A stretch of DNA of 64,000 nucleotides from Candidatus Rhodoferax randersensis (GTDB lineage Bacteria > Pseudomonadota > Gammaproteobacteria > Burkholderiales > Burkholderiaceae_C): the NCBI GenBank assembly GCA_016718155.1, contig JADKEH010000004.1, forward strand, positions 186,001 to 250,000, given 5' to 3'. The notes under the pieces are model-generated. The model did not search any database. It was not told the origin of the DNA and was given only the letters and a program-made list of their open reading frames with translations. The first letter of the stretch is position 1; each line of letters opens with the position of its first letter. Positions 51,544 to 61,788 of the stretch are shown here, piece by piece. The position numbers were made by a program, and so were the translations under genes.

Positions 51544-53283
51544 ATGTACTACTCAAGCTCTTTACTGCTGAACCGGACCGTGGCCGGCGCAAGGCGCACA
51601 ACGCACTTCCTTGCGGCGGCCCTCACCCCACTGAGCCTGGCGCTTGCGCTGGGCGGATGCGCGACCTCACCGCCGGTTGAGGGCCCTTCGCTTCAGGCGG
51701 GCCGGCCGATCGATCGTGGCGCGCTTGCTGCGGCACTGAACGACGACCAACCGCAGGCGGCGCGCCAGCTCTTGACCGCCGCACTGCGCGCTGAGCCACA
51801 AAACGGTTACCTGCACCTGCTCAATGGGCTGCATTACCAGTTGGCCGATGGTTCGCACCGATCGACCGAGCTGGCGCAGGTCGGCTACGACGCCGCCGTC
51901 AAGTTTGCCCCGGGCTACTACTGGTCACACTATTACGCTGGTTTGGCGAAGTTCGGCCAGAAGGACTACGCCGGCGCGGCCGAGGAATTCGCGTGGGCTG
52001 TGCTGGACCGGCCCGACACGCCGCAGGCCTTTGTCGGCCTGGCTGCCGCGGCATACTTTGGCGGCGATCTGGGTGTGGCCAGTCTCGCCGCCGGGCGCGC
52101 CCTGGCATTGGGGCCCAACGATCCTCAGGCGTTGAGAACATCGGCCTACGTTGCCGCTGCCAGCGGCGACACTGAGCAGATGGCGCAGGTGCTCGAGCGG
52201 GCCAATGCCTTGCCCTCAGGCGCGCTGGACGCGCACCGCCCGAGGCTGGCGCAGCTGCTGCGAACCGCCTCACAGCTGGCCCCGGCGCAGCAGCCACCGG
52301 CCAACCAGGAGCCGTCCGCGCGCCTGCCCGCCGATAGCCCGCCGCCATCGGCCGATGCGCCGCAGCAGGTGATGGTTGAGGTGACGCTTTTGCTCAGCCA
52401 GGACACCAGCAAACACAGCGTCGGCATCAACCTGCTCGACGGCCTGAAGCTTCAGTTCGGCACCGACCGCAGGACCGAGCGGCACCGCGGCAGCAGTGCG
52501 GCCGATACGCTCAACCGGGTACTGACCTCGGCGCTGACCGTGCCACAGATCACCTACAGCCTGAACCTGTTCAATACGCACGATGACTTCTACGATGTTG
52601 TGGTCCGCCCGTCCTTGGTGGCGTCGCTGGGGCAGCAGTCCGAGTTTTTCATCGGACGTACGATGAGCGTGGCCGTCAGTGGCATCAACGCCGGTGCGTT
52701 GCAGACGATCGATATCGGCACCTCGGTCAAGCTCACGCCGCTGGAGATCTCCCGCGAACGCACCAAGTTCCGCGTCGACACCGTGCGCTCGTTCTTCGTG
52801 CCCACATCAAGTGGCACGTTTCAGGAATCGGTGACCACCTTCAAGCAGACGGTGGGTGCCACCGCCGAGGTTGAGTTCGGCAAGACGCTGATTCTGTCGG
52901 GCCTGTACGAGGCGGTCAACGTGGGCTGGACTTCCAAGGTGCCGGTGTTGGGTGACATTCCCGTTGGAAACGTTCTGTTCAACGAACGGCAGAAGACGCA
53001 AAGTCGAGACGCAGCAATCGTGCTGGTCACGCCGCGCCTGGCGGGGACGATCGACACCGACACGCGGGAGTTCCGTGCCGAAACCCTGTCGCGGCTGCTG
53101 TCGGTGTGGCGGGACACGGTGGATCCGCTGGCCAACATGGACGCGCTGACCGGCAAGATCCGGCGCAAACTGTCGCGGCATTTCGGGCCGCAACAGGGCG
53201 ACTTGCAGCTGCGCCCGGCGCGGGAGGCTCAGACCGCCCGCCAGGCCATCAGCGAGACGCTGGCGCGGGCGTTTCAGGACTGA
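51544..53283 (+). CDS. Outer-membrane secretin lipoprotein with N-terminal TPR region
   Basis: 579 residues. Lipobox ALGGC with Cys39, then TPR-like helices (about 60-270: LLTAALRAEPQNGYLHLLNG; WAVLDRPDTPQAFVGLAAAA), a Pro-rich linker, and a secretin domain (about 285-500): QVMVEVTLLLSQDTSKHSVG, TLILSGLYEAVNVGWTSK, VPVLGDIPVGNVLFNERQKT and SRDAAIVLVTPRLAG. This matches type II/III secretins and Tad RcpA-like channels, but the secretin N0-N3 domains are replaced by TPRs. No ATPase, inner-membrane platform or pseudopilin is encoded nearby, so this channel serves an unidentified partner. Confidence 0.8.
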   Translation: MYYSSSLLLNRTVAGARRTTHFLAAALTPLSLALALGGCATSPPVEGPSLQAGRPIDRGALAAALNDDQPQAARQLLTAALRAEPQNGYLHLLNGLHYQLADGSHRSTELAQVGYDAAVKFAPGYYWSHYYAGLAKFGQKDYAGAAEEFAWAVLDRPDTPQAFVGLAAAAYFGGDLGVASLAAGRALALGPNDPQALRTSAYVAAASGDTEQMAQVLERANALPSGALDAHRPRLAQLLRTASQLAPAQQPPANQEPSARLPADSPPPSADAPQQVMVEVTLLLSQDTSKHSVGINLLDGLKLQFGTDRRTERHRGSSAADTLNRVLTSALTVPQITYSLNLFNTHDDFYDVVVRPSLVASLGQQSEFFIGRTMSVAVSGINAGALQTIDIGTSVKLTPLEISRERTKFRVDTVRSFFVPTSSGTFQESVTTFKQTVGATAEVEFGKTLILSGLYEAVNVGWTSKVPVLGDIPVGNVLFNERQKTQSRDAAIVLVTPRLAGTIDTDTREFRAETLSRLLSVWRDTVDPLANMDALTGKIRRKLSRHFGPQQGDLQLRPAREAQTARQAISETLARAFQD

Positions 53284-53298
53284 GCCGCTGGCACGCAC

Positions 53299-54396
53299 AT
53301 GTGGCGCAATCGCTCTATTGTTCTGGCCGCCGTGGCGCTGTGCGCCGCCAGCGGCGACGTATTGGCCACCGACTACACGGAATTGGCTGGTGGCAGCGGT
53401 GGCAGCGCGTTCAATCTCGACTGCGGCGCAAACATGTCGTTGGTTGGCATCCAGGGCAAAGCCGGCAGCATGGTCGATAGCGTGCAGGGAGTCTGTGCGC
53501 AGATCAATGCCGATGGCAGCAAGCTTGGCGGCAACAAGCTTACTGGCAAGGCGGGTGGGGCGGGAGGTGACAGTTACCACCTTCAGTGCCTCGGTGGCAG
53601 CACGATCAAGGGCATCAAGGGCCACGTTGGTGCGTATGTCAATGAACTCACGGCGCACTGCAGCGCGACCACGCCCGAGTTCACCGGCTCGGTCGGTCGC
53701 GACAACGGTACGTGGTTTAACCGATCCTGCCCCGCCAACATGGATGCGCGCCTGATCCGGGGTCGAGCCGGCAGTTGGATCGACGCGATCGGCCTGGGGT
53801 GCAAAACCGCACAGCGGTTGAAAGTCGACACGGTGAGCATTCCCAGTTCGGTTCGTGTGGGTCAGACTGCACCCTTGACCGTAACCATGTCGATGGTTCC
53901 TGTGGAGAACATCAGCGTTCATTTAGGCAGTAGCAATGCGCGCCTGACCCCGATGCCTGGCAGTGTGACCGTTGGGACCGCAACGACGAAGGCTTCTGCG
54001 AGCGTAGCAGCCTCCGAGCTGGGATGCGCGCGCATCACCGCGTCATATAGAGGGTCCACGGCTTGGGCGGATCTGGTTGTGCACGGCCCGGCGTCGCCCG
54101 GCCTGGTGGTAACAGGGCCGACGACGATCAGACGCTACGGGTCACCTGCTTCGTTTACGGTGTCGATACCATCGGCAGAGCCGCAGTACACGACCGTCCA
54201 ACTGAGTGTTCGCGGTCCCCAGACCTTGCTCGGGCCAGCGGTGGGTTTGCCCACCGGCCTCGTCAACCTTGCGCCCGGCAAGGTCTCTGCGACATTTCAG
54301 GTGCTGCCGCGCACGCTGGGGTGCGCACTTATTCATGCCAGCATCGGCAAGGTGGGTGTTCCCGGGGTGACCCATGCAGTCATGGTCATCGAATGA
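53299..54396 (+). CDS. Exported protein with three jacalin-like repeats and two Ig-like domains
   Basis: 365 residues with a signal peptide (about 1-23). Three repeats of about 43 residues follow the pattern GxGG-x-F-N-L-x-C...I-x-G-I-x-G...V-x(3)-C: GGSGGSAFNLDCG...VQGVC, GGAGGDSYHLQCL...LTAHC and VGRDNGTWFNRSC...IGLGC. The GG/F/C and VDxL pattern resembles jacalin-like lectin blades, suggesting carbohydrate binding. Two Ig-like domains of about 95 residues follow, each ending LGCARITAS or LGCALIHAS. Last gene of the operon, 15 bp after the secretin; a likely secreted or surface adhesin. Confidence 0.65.
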   Translation: MWRNRSIVLAAVALCAASGDVLATDYTELAGGSGGSAFNLDCGANMSLVGIQGKAGSMVDSVQGVCAQINADGSKLGGNKLTGKAGGAGGDSYHLQCLGGSTIKGIKGHVGAYVNELTAHCSATTPEFTGSVGRDNGTWFNRSCPANMDARLIRGRAGSWIDAIGLGCKTAQRLKVDTVSIPSSVRVGQTAPLTVTMSMVPVENISVHLGSSNARLTPMPGSVTVGTATTKASASVAASELGCARITASYRGSTAWADLVVHGPASPGLVVTGPTTIRRYGSPASFTVSIPSAEPQYTTVQLSVRGPQTLLGPAVGLPTGLVNLAPGKVSATFQVLPRTLGCALIHASIGKVGVPGVTHAVMVIE

Positions 54397-54457
54397 ATGG
54401 GTCGCGCGCGGGCTGGTCGATGGTCGGCACCACCGCCGAGCGCCCACGGCGGACCTG

Positions 54458-56785
54458 TCAGCTGGCGCCATGTGCTGGCTGGCACACCAGCGCCTCCAAC
54501 GCCTCCAGCGGCAGCGGGCGGCTGAACAGATATCCCTGGTAGGCATGGCAGCCCAGATGGGCCAGAAAGTCCGCCTGTGCCTGCAACTCCACGCCTTCGG
54601 CAATCACGGCCAGGCCCAGGCTTTCGGCCAGTACCACGACCATCTTGGCGATCGCTGCGTCGTTGGGGTCGGTGACGATGTTGCGCACAAAGCCCTGGTC
54701 GATCTTGAGCTGGTCAAGCGGCAGGCGTTTGAGGTAAGCCAACGACGAGTAGCCGGTACCAAAGTCGTCCAAAGAAAAGCCCACGCCACGGGCTTTGAGC
54801 GCGCCCATTCTTTCAATGATGGCTTCGACATCGTCAACCAGCATGCTCTCGGTCAGCTCCAGCTTGAGCAGCCGGGGTGTGGCATGGCTGCGCTGAAGCG
54901 TGGCCAGCACGCGCTCGACAAAATCGGCTTGCTGAAACTGGCGCGCGCTCACGTTGACGGCGATCGTCAGGTGGGCCAAAGCGGGCTGCTTTGCCCACGC
55001 CGCGAGTTGGGTGCAGGCCTGCTCCAGAACCCATTGCCCGATGGGCAAAATAAGACCCGTTTCCTCGGCCACGGGAATGAATTCCGCGGGCGACACCATG
55101 CCCCGCAGCGGGTGTTGCCAGCGCAGCAACACTTCAACCCCGGTGATGCGGCCCGCGCCCACGACCTGGGGCTGGTAGTGCAGCAACAGTTGCTGGCGCT
55201 GCACCGCCTCGCGCAAATCGGCTCCCAGCGCCGCGCGGGCATTGACCTCGGCCTGCATGCGCAGGTCAAAGAAGCGCAGCGCATTGCGCCCGGCCGCCTT
55301 GGCCTGAAACATGGCCAGCTCGGCGCGTTTGAGGGGCTGATCGCTGCCCTCCAGCGCACTGCCACCAAACAAGGTGATGCCGATGCTGGGCGTGCAGTGG
55401 TGTTCGCCCTGATCCAGTGGGAAAGCCTGCTCAAATGCTCTCAGGATGTTGTCGCCCACAGTTTCGGTTTGGGTGGCCGCTTCGATACTGTCCTCATCCA
55501 GGTCTTCGAGCATCACCACAAACTCGTCACCGCCCAGGCGGGCCACCGTATCCCCATCACGCAGGCAGGCTTTCAGACGCTGCGCTACCTGGGTCAGTAG
55601 CAGGTCGCCCTGGTGGTGGCCCAAGGTGTCGTTGAGGGTCTTGAAGTTGTCAAGATCGACAAACAGCAAGGCATTCTTGCGAGCGTGGCGGGTGCTGGCA
55701 TACAGGGCCTGCTCCAGCCGGTCAAGCAGCAAACGGCGGTTGGGCAACTGGGTCAGCGGGTCGTAAAAGGCCAAAGTGGCGATCTGGGCCTGCGCGTTCA
55801 CCTGTTCGCTGACGTCGGTGAAGATGGCCACAAAGTGGGAAACCCGTTCGGCACTGTCCCTGACGGCACTGATGGTGAGCCACTCAGGGTAGATTTCGCC
55901 GTTTTTGCGCCGATTCCAGATCTCGCCTGACCAAGCGCCATCGCTTTGCAGGGCTTGCGTCATGGCGGCATAGAACGCCTGGTCGTGGCGACCGGAGGAC
56001 AGCAAGCGAGGGGTTTGCCCCACGGCTTCATCAGCGCTGTAGCCGGTGATCTGCGTAAACGCCTGGTTGACCCGCAGGATGACCCGCTGCGCATCGGTAA
56101 TGACCATGCCCTGCTGGGACTCGAAGGCGCAGGCGGCGATGCGCAGCGCTTCCTCCGAGGCCTTGCGCTCGGTGACAAAGTCGTTGATCGCATCCACCAG
56201 AATGTCGATCTCGTCGCGGTGGGTGGTGCGTCGCTTTCGGGTCAGGGTCAGCCTGGGTGCGTCGGCTGCATGCCCCAAAGCGCTAACATCCTTGGCCAGC
56301 CGGTGCAAGTGCCGCGCGACCTTGCGGTAAACAATGGTGAACAGAACCAGGGCCAGACCGACGACCTTGATCAAATCGGTTGCCACCAGAATCCCCAAGG
56401 TCTCAAACACGTGGGCCCGCGTCGGCGCGTAGGACTCTGAAATGCGCAGGCTGCCGATGGGGGTGGTTTGATCGCGCGCCATGATGGGCAGCGTCCAGAC
56501 CCGGTCCACCTCGCCCGCAAAGCCAATCTGGCGAACATCGGCGATCGGCTTGTCCAGCGCCAGCACCTCGGCCCGAACCACGACCGGTGAGGCCACCAGG
56601 CCCGCGAGGAGGGCATTGAGCGCGGCAACGTCGTATTGCCACAGCGCATTGGAGACCGCCGACAGGCTGCGCTGCGCCGTATCGTGGGCTTGCGCCTGGG
56701 CCAACTGCAGCGCCTTTTCACGCTCATAGGCAAAACCCAAAGCGCTGGCCAGGGCGAACACCGCCAGACTGGCCCCAGCACCCAT
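54458..56785 (-). CDS. PAS-GGDEF-EAL protein, membrane-bound
   Basis: At least 775 residues: one transmembrane helix near the N-terminus, a periplasmic sensor of about 110 residues, a second helix (about 130), HAMP-like, PAS (ACAFESQQGMVITDAQRVIL), GGDEF (RLGGDEF with an intact RDGD I-site) and EAL (EVLLRW instead of EALLRW, with all other catalytic residues). The N-terminus extends in another frame to an ATG at 56856 (GFLRHSVLALRVLVWVLG), with one base missing in a G run near 56783. It follows the binding-protein gene 56831-57877 on the same strand with a 26-bp overlap. Confidence 0.82.
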   Translation of the reverse strand: MGAGASLAVFALASALGFAYEREKALQLAQAQAHDTAQRSLSAVSNALWQYDVAALNALLAGLVASPVVVRAEVLALDKPIADVRQIGFAGEVDRVWTLPIMARDQTTPIGSLRISESYAPTRAHVFETLGILVATDLIKVVGLALVLFTIVYRKVARHLHRLAKDVSALGHAADAPRLTLTRKRRTTHRDEIDILVDAINDFVTERKASEEALRIAACAFESQQGMVITDAQRVILRVNQAFTQITGYSADEAVGQTPRLLSSGRHDQAFYAAMTQALQSDGAWSGEIWNRRKNGEIYPEWLTISAVRDSAERVSHFVAIFTDVSEQVNAQAQIATLAFYDPLTQLPNRRLLLDRLEQALYASTRHARKNALLFVDLDNFKTLNDTLGHHQGDLLLTQVAQRLKACLRDGDTVARLGGDEFVVMLEDLDEDSIEAATQTETVGDNILRAFEQAFPLDQGEHHCTPSIGITLFGGSALEGSDQPLKRAELAMFQAKAAGRNALRFFDLRMQAEVNARAALGADLREAVQRQQLLLHYQPQVVGAGRITGVEVLLRWQHPLRGMVSPAEFIPVAEETGLILPIGQWVLEQACTQLAAWAKQPALAHLTIAVNVSARQFQQADFVERVLATLQRSHATPRLLKLELTESMLVDDVEAIIERMGALKARGVGFSLDDFGTGYSSLAYLKRLPLDQLKIDQGFVRNIVTDPNDAAIAKMVVVLAESLGLAVIAEGVELQAQADFLAHLGCHAYQGYLFSRPLPLEALEALVCQPAHGAS

Positions 56786-56830
56786 ACCAGGACCCGCAGC
56801 GCAAGAACCGAGTGGCGCAGAAACCCATCG

Positions 56831-57877
56831 CTACTTCCCGCTCCAGATCGCGCCATAGGCAGCCTCAAAACCCAGGCTTGCCTCCACGCCACGCCCGCCG
56901 CTCGCCTGCAGCAACTCGGTCGTTACCAGGATCGGTCTGGACTGAAAGCCGCTGGGCGGGGCACCCGCCCATGCGCGGTTGGAGCTCATCGGCCAACTGG
57001 TAGCCGTGCAGCTTCAAAGGCTCTGCCACTGTGGCTACCTGTTGCGACACGCCCGCGCCAATTCGGCTAATTGCCTTGGCTGAACCGTCGCCTGCGGACA
57101 CGTGGTGGATGTCACTGCGTTTGGCCAGCAGCAGCGGAAGTTGATTTCGTCGAAGTACACGTCGTTGATGGCCAGGCTGTAGGTCCAGGCCGCTCCATGC
57201 GCCGCCAGCAGTTTGGGCACCACGCTCGCCATGGCGGCGGCGGCGTCCGAAATCAGCACGTTCTCAATGGCCAGAACCTTGCATCCGGTGTAGCCCTGGC
57301 ACGCCTCAACGGCCTGCTTCATGACGGCGGTCTTGGCATTGGCCACCCCGTACTGGTTGTCGTTGAAGATGACGACGCCGACCGGCCGCTTGCGGGCCAG
57401 GGCGTCGCTGATCACAAAGTCTGCCGCTCTCCTGGCTACATCCACCGCCTGGGTTGATACGTTGACGAACAGGTCACGGGTGGGGCCCGGGTCTTTTGCC
57501 GCGTGCCAGCCCACCAGGACAATCCGGTTCTGTCGGGCGCTGGCCGCCTGGTCCGCGAATTCGTCCGGGTCAAATCCCCCAATCACAATGCCGTTCGCGC
57601 GCCCGGCAATCGCACCGGTTAGCAGTTTCGCCTGGGTTGACTTGAGGCCGCCGCCATCTTCAAGACTGAGCTTCCAGCCAAGTTTCTTGCAAGCATCTTC
57701 CAAGCCGCGGTAGACGCCCATCACGCCGCCATTGCGAAAGTCCGAGGCGATGAACACCACGCTCTTGCCCACCTGCGCCGGGGGACCAGGAGGAGGGGCT
57801 TGCAAGGGCACTTGCGCCATGGCGGATGAACCGACCAGAGCAAGCAACCCGGCACAGAATCGATTGACCATGGTCAT
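56831..57877 (-). pseudogene. Periplasmic binding protein of sugar/autoinducer type, two frameshifts
   Basis: A binding-protein fold of about 349 residues: signal peptide MTMVNRFCAGLLALVGSSAM, FIASDFRNGGVMGVYRGLED, GLKSTQAKLLTGAIAGRANG and VLVGWHAAKDPGPTRDLFVN. The frame is lost at FDEINF (near 57130), continues SAGDGSAKAISRIGAGVSQQ in a second frame and NRAWAGAPPSGFQSRP...AAYGAIWSGK in a third, ending at TAG 56831. Resembles LsrB/RbsB-type proteins, but no ABC permease or ATPase is present; the next gene on the same strand is a GGDEF-EAL protein. ATG at 57877 with AAGGAG. Confidence 0.7.
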
Positions 57878-58081
57878 AGCATCTCCTTGCGCCAAGGGAT
57901 CATTGTCCAGCCAAAATGGGTTTTCTGCTGGGCCGCATCCGGCACGCTTGCAAACGCCGTTGGGTGGCTTTCAAACCGGGTACCATCGCCTTGGAGGCAA
58001 CCGTCCAATTTGGGGAATCATCATGGTGCACATGCCAGACTGGCGCGCGGTGATCGATGCATGGCATGGAGAGACCCTGCC

Positions 58082-58951
58082 ATGAGCGTTCGACATTTGC
58101 GGGCACTTCGCGCCGCAGTGCTGCTGTGCGCCAGCCTGTTTGCGTGCCTGCGCCCGGCGCTGGCCCAGCCCGCGCCACTGCGCATGGCCTTGATTCCCTA
58201 CTTGTCCCCCAATGTTCTGGTGCCTCTGTTTCAACCCCTGGCCCAGCACTTTGAGAAAGACCTGGGACGACCGGTCGAGTTGTACACGGCACCTGCCATT
58301 CGCTCCCACGTCGAGCGCATTCTCAAGCCCGATTTCGACATCATCTTCACCGCGCCCCACATGGGACGGCTGTCCCAACTGGACGCGGGCTATATTCCCA
58401 TTGGCAGTTTCGAGCGCCCACTCAAAGGCGTGATCACCGTCAAAAAGACGGGTCCGATCGTGACGGTCGAGCAGTTGCGGGGGAAAACCATCGCCATCAA
58501 TGACCGCTTGGTTCTCAACTCGATCCTCACCCTGCAAGAACTGGAAAAGCGTGGCATCGGCCTGAGCGAACTTACCGTGGTGCCTGCGGCGTCCCAGAAT
58601 TCAGCCATCCTGTCGGTGGCGGCTGGCGATGTGGATGCAGCCATCACGGTCAATTTTGCATTGGGTCTGGTGCCCAAAGAGCAGTTGGATCGGGTACGCG
58701 TGCTGTTTCAGACCGACGACGTACCGTCCATGCCGAGCACACTCATTTTGGTGCACCCTCAAATGCCAAAAGTTGACCAGACCAGGCTGGAACAGTCGCT
58801 CCTGCGTTTTGGCCAAACTGCGCAAGGAAGGCAGTTTTTGATCGCCAGCAGTTATCACAACGTCGTGCCAGTCAACCCAAGCCATTTGAAAAACCTGGAC
58901 ATCTACCTGCCCGAACTGCGCCGCCTGCTGGCGATCAAACCGGGATCGTAA
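58082..58951 (+). CDS. PhnD-like phosphonate/phosphite binding protein
   Basis: 289 residues. Signal peptide (about 1-27), then LRMALIPYLSPNVLVPLFQP, FDIIFTAPHMGRLSQLDAGY, RGKTIAINDRLVLNSILTL and SQNSAILSVAAGDVDAAITV of the PhnD/PtxB periplasmic binding family. The ligand need not be phosphonate: many members sense other small molecules. No transporter genes follow; instead a membrane GGDEF-EAL gene starts 5 bp downstream (58956). ATG at 58082, about 200 bp into a longer open frame. Confidence 0.8.
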   Translation: MSVRHLRALRAAVLLCASLFACLRPALAQPAPLRMALIPYLSPNVLVPLFQPLAQHFEKDLGRPVELYTAPAIRSHVERILKPDFDIIFTAPHMGRLSQLDAGYIPIGSFERPLKGVITVKKTGPIVTVEQLRGKTIAINDRLVLNSILTLQELEKRGIGLSELTVVPAASQNSAILSVAAGDVDAAITVNFALGLVPKEQLDRVRVLFQTDDVPSMPSTLILVHPQMPKVDQTRLEQSLLRFGQTAQGRQFLIASSYHNVVPVNPSHLKNLDIYLPELRRLLAIKPGS

Positions 58952-58955
58952 GCGC

Positions 58956-61731
58956 ATGCGCCTGCCCCACTGGACCAACGTGTCGTTGCGCTGGAAGCTC
59001 GTTTTGGGCAGCGCCCTGATCGAGGTCGTCATGCTCAGCGTGTTGATCGTCAGCAACGTGCGCCTGATCGAGACCAGCCTGCAAGAACAGGTGGAACTGC
59101 GCATTCGTGAGCTCTCGGTGTTGCTCAATGCGTCCATCGCTCCCTCCATGGCCCAACTCGACTACGGTCCGATTCAGGGGGTGTTCAGCGAAAGCAGAAG
59201 CAAGGGCGAACTGGTCTACTTCGCATTGTTCGACAAGAGCGGCAAGCAGGTGGCAGGCGACGGTTGGGCGAGCGGCAAAAGCCTGCCACCCGTGCAGACC
59301 AATATTGATATCCATAGCAATGAGCGGCGTTTTGACACCCGCATTCCGATCCGCATTGGTGACCAAAATTATGGGCAGCTGCAGTTCGGCGTTTCCACCG
59401 AATTTTTGCATCTGGCACGCGAGAAGCTGGTGCGCCAAAGCCTTGGTATCGCGGTCGCTGAGATCCTGCTTTCGGTCATTCTGCTGGTGCTGCTAGGCGT
59501 TTGGCTGACACACCATCTGCACAAGCTCGAAATCGCCAGCGTTGCGGTGGGTAAAGGTGATTTCGACGTCACAGTGGAGGTGGACGGTGGCGACGAGATT
59601 GCCCGTGTGGGCCAGGCCTTCAACCGCATGACCCTGGAGATCAAACACAGGCTATCTGAACTGGGCAGCAGCGAAGCGCGCTTTCGCAGCCTGACCGAGC
59701 TGTCGGCCGACTGGTACTGGGAGCAGGACGCTGATTTCCGGTTCACCAGTTTCCAGGGTGGCGAGGCAGAGCATCGGCAACGCATGGAGCGCGAGCTCAT
59801 CGGAAAGACACGCTGGGATGGTTGGGGAGTGGGTGTGGCAGACGATCTCTGGGCGCAGCACAAGGCCCAACTGGAAGCGCATTTGCCCTTTCGCGAATTT
59901 GAGTACGAGACCATTCCGCATGGGAAATCACCCGTTTTCATCTCGGCCAGCGGCACGCCGTTCTTCGACGGCAACGGGGTGTTTGCAGGCTATCGGGGCA
60001 TTGGCAAGAATATTACCCAGCGCAAACAGGTTGAAGTTGCCCTGGTACGCAGCGAGCGGCTGCTGCGCTTGTCGTCCCAGGCGGCGCAGATTGGCAGCTA
60101 TGTGATTGACCTCGATACCCTGCGCTGGGAAAGCTCGCCGCTGCTCGATGCCATCTTGGGCATCGACCCACAATTCGACCGCACACTGGGTGCCTGGCAG
60201 GACCTGATCCACCCAGAAGACCGCGAATGGGTGGGGGGGGATTTTCAGGCCACGGTCACCAACGGCCGGGCTTTCTCGCGCGAGTACCGCATCGTGCGGC
60301 TGGCCAATGGCGAGACGCGCTGGGTTACGGCTTGGGGCGACTTCGAATACGACGGCGCGGGCCAGCCGGTGTTGCAAGTCGGCGCCATGCAGGACATCAC
60401 CGAACGCAAGGCCGCTGCGGGAGAAATTGAGCACCTTGCCTTTTATGACCCGTTAACGGGCTTGCCCAACCGGCGGCTGTTACTGGACCGCCTGCGCCAG
60501 GCCGTGGCCTCCAGTACCCGCACCGAGCGGCATGGCGCGCTGTTGTTTCTCGATCTGGATAACTTCAAAGCCCTCAATGACACATTGGGACATGACATTG
60601 GTGACCTGTTGCTGCAACAGGTTGCCCAGCGGCTGGTTGGCTGCGTGCGCGAGGGCGACACCGTGGCACGGTTGGGGGTGACGAATTTGTGCTGATGCTC
60701 GAAGACCTGAGCGAGAACTCGCAAGAGGCCGCCACCCAAACCGAGTCCGTGGGCGAGAAAATTCTGGCGGTGCTCAACCAGCCCTACCAGTTGGACGCGC
60801 AGCTACCACAACACGCCCAGCATCGGCGTGACCCTGTTCGTCGACCACGACGGCTCGGTTGATGAGCTGATGAAGCGTGCCGACATGGCCATGTACCAGG
60901 CCAAGGCGGCGGGGCGCAACACACTGCGTTTCTTCGACCCGGTGATGCAGGCCGAAGTCACCACCCGCGTGGCGCTGGAAGCCGACCTGCGCGAGGCAGT
61001 GCTAAGAGGTCAGTTCGTGCTGCACTACCAGGCCCAGGTGGCCGCCAACGGGCGCCTGACCGGGGCCGAGGCGCTGTTGCGCTGGAACCATCCGCAGCGT
61101 GGTTTGGTCTCGCCCATGGAGTTCATCCCGCTGGCCGAAGAAACGGGTCTGATTCTGCCCATGGGCCTGTGGGTTTTGCAAACGGCCTGCGCGCAGCTGG
61201 CCGCTTGGGCAGCACGGCCCGACATGGCGCATCTCTCGATTGCGGTGAACGTCAGCGCCTGCCAGCTTCACCATGTTGACTTTGTTGCCCAGGTGCTCGC
61301 GGTGTTGGATTCCACTGGTGCCAGACCACAACGCCTCAAACTGGAGTTGACGGAGAGCCTGCTGGTCAAAGATGTCGAGGGCGTGATTGCCAAGATGACC
61401 GCCCTGAAGGCGCGCGGTGTCGGGTTTTCACTGGATGATTTTGGCACCGGCTATTCGTCGCTGTCGTACCTCAAGCGCCTGCCGCTGGACCAGTTGAAAA
61501 TTGACCAGGGTTTTGTCAAAGAACATCCTGACCGACTCCAACGATGCGGCCATTGCCAAGATGGTGGTGGCACTGGCCGAGAGTCTGGGGCTGGCGGTCA
61601 TCGCAGAAGGCGTTGAACGCCAGGAACAGAGTGACTACCTGGCGCTGCAGGGCTGCCATGCCTACCAGGGCTATCTGTTTGGGCGACCCCTTCCCATAGA
61701 GGCCTTTGACCCGGGCACAGTGTCTGCGTAA
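58956..61731 (+). pseudogene. PAS-PAS-GGDEF-EAL protein with three frameshifts
   Basis: About 924 residues when joined. Helix 1 (about 12-32), periplasmic loop to 175, helix 2, HAMP (KLEIASVAVGKGDFDVTVEV), two PAS domains and GGDEF. The first break is inside the GGDEF motif (ARLG then GDEF after a lost G in GGGG, 60673), then at 60808 (LDAQ to SYHNTPSIGV) and 61516 (QGFVK to NILTDSND, an extra A). EAL is intact (GAEALLRWNHPQRG) with the conserved DDFGTGYSS. All breaks are single-base changes in or near short repeats, suggesting a real gene with base-calling errors. 5 bp after the PhnD-like gene. Confidence 0.7.
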
Positions 61732-61788
61732 TCGGCCAAGCACTGGCCCGCGGCGCGGGCTTGTTCACCGCGATAGCCCCGCAGGACA

